Assembly: GCA_021613375.1 (NCBI GenBank) | Contig: CM038720.1 | Span: 40,863,449-40,927,448, forward strand | Length of the DNA: 64,000 nt | Reading direction: 5' to 3' | Source: Megaleporinus macrocephalus | Lineage: Eukaryota; Chordata; Actinopteri; Characiformes; Anostomidae | In this document: positions 63,612 to 64,000 of the stretch, one piece after another | Position numbering within the stretch: position 1 is the stretch's first letter | Layout of the letters: each line of letters starts with the position of its first letter | Program-made: the position numbers and the translations under genes | Notes under the pieces: generated by a model | Told to the model about the DNA's origin: nothing | The model's input: the letters and a program-made list of their open reading frames with translations, nothing else | Databases searched by the model: none

Positions 63612-64000
63612 GTCCAGTGTATCAGCTCCACTGACCATACAGGACCTCCACTCACTGTCCACTGTATCAGCTCCACTGACCATACAGGACCTCCACTCAC
63701 TGTCCACTGTATCAGCTCCACTGACCATACAGGACCTCCACTCACTGTCCACTTTATCAGCTCCACTGACCATACAGGACCTCCACTCACTGTCCACTGT
63801 ATCAGCTCCACTGACCATACAGGACCTACACTCACTGTCCACTGTATCAGCTCCACTGACCATACAGGACCTCCACTCACTGTCCACTGTATCAGCTCCA
63901 CTGACCATACAGGACCTACACTCACTGTCCACTGTATCAGCTCCACTGACCATACAGGAGCTCCACTCACTGTCCACTGTATCAGCTCCACTGACCATAC
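63612..64000. repeat. 45-bp minisatellite derived from a TIR-element end, array 2 (cut by window end)
   Basis: At least eight units of the same 45-bp repeat as 24243-24652, with the ctcc/ctac variant alternation also seen there. Continues past the window. Confidence 0.95.

Overview
The window is a stretch of a vertebrate nuclear genome, almost certainly a teleost fish. Four spliced, otherwise intact protein genes are recognisable, and the rest is introns, fish-type transposable elements and very large tandem arrays. The repeat families (a tRNA-headed SINE with a GTGTG-rich body, TIR elements, LINE remnants) look like those of otophysan fishes such as characins and catfishes, but that is an impression from memory, not a test.

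Layout: (1) 204-9973, + strand: the 3' end of SYNJ1 (six coding exons, the proline-rich C-terminus of the long synaptojanin-1 form). (2) 16.7-25.3 kb, + strand: complete CFAP298 (C21orf59), seven coding exons, 290 aa, with a CpG/ETS-type promoter and an RFX X-box-like motif. (3) 26,992-45,629, - strand: complete EVA1C, eight coding exons, 419 aa, with signal peptide, two SUEL lectin domains, one membrane segment and an acidic tail. (4) 47,946-56,267, + strand: complete MIS18A, five coding exons, 213 aa. After it come a CpG-rich island at about 56.8-57.3 kb with no recognised gene, more repeats, a 2.5-kb array and possibly conserved noncoding sequence. SYNJ1, CFAP298, EVA1C and MIS18A share order and relative orientation with human 21q22.11, except that URB1 and MRAP, which lie between EVA1C and MIS18A in human, are absent here. 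The genes are neighbours by ancient synteny, not an operon: SYNJ1 acts in synaptic vesicle recycling, CFAP298 in motile cilia, EVA1C in SLIT binding at the neuronal surface, and MIS18A in CENP-A loading.

The most striking property is tandem repetition. By summing array spans I estimate about 22 kb, roughly a third of the window. Several arrays are clearly an amplified internal or terminal piece of a dispersed element that also occurs here unamplified: a SINE body (six or more loci), the end of a palindromic TIR element (45-bp unit), and a second element (51-bp unit). Two arrays share a 20-bp unit that matches the pol III A-box consensus. A 21-bp array in MIS18A intron 2 repeats the 3' splice site of the next exon nine times. 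Coding-level oddities are loss of exactly one disulfide pair in EVA1C lectin domain 1 and an in-frame heptad repeat in MIS18A exon 1.

All exon calls were made by hand from reading frame, GT/AG sites, phase bookkeeping and recalled human proteins; no alignment was run.
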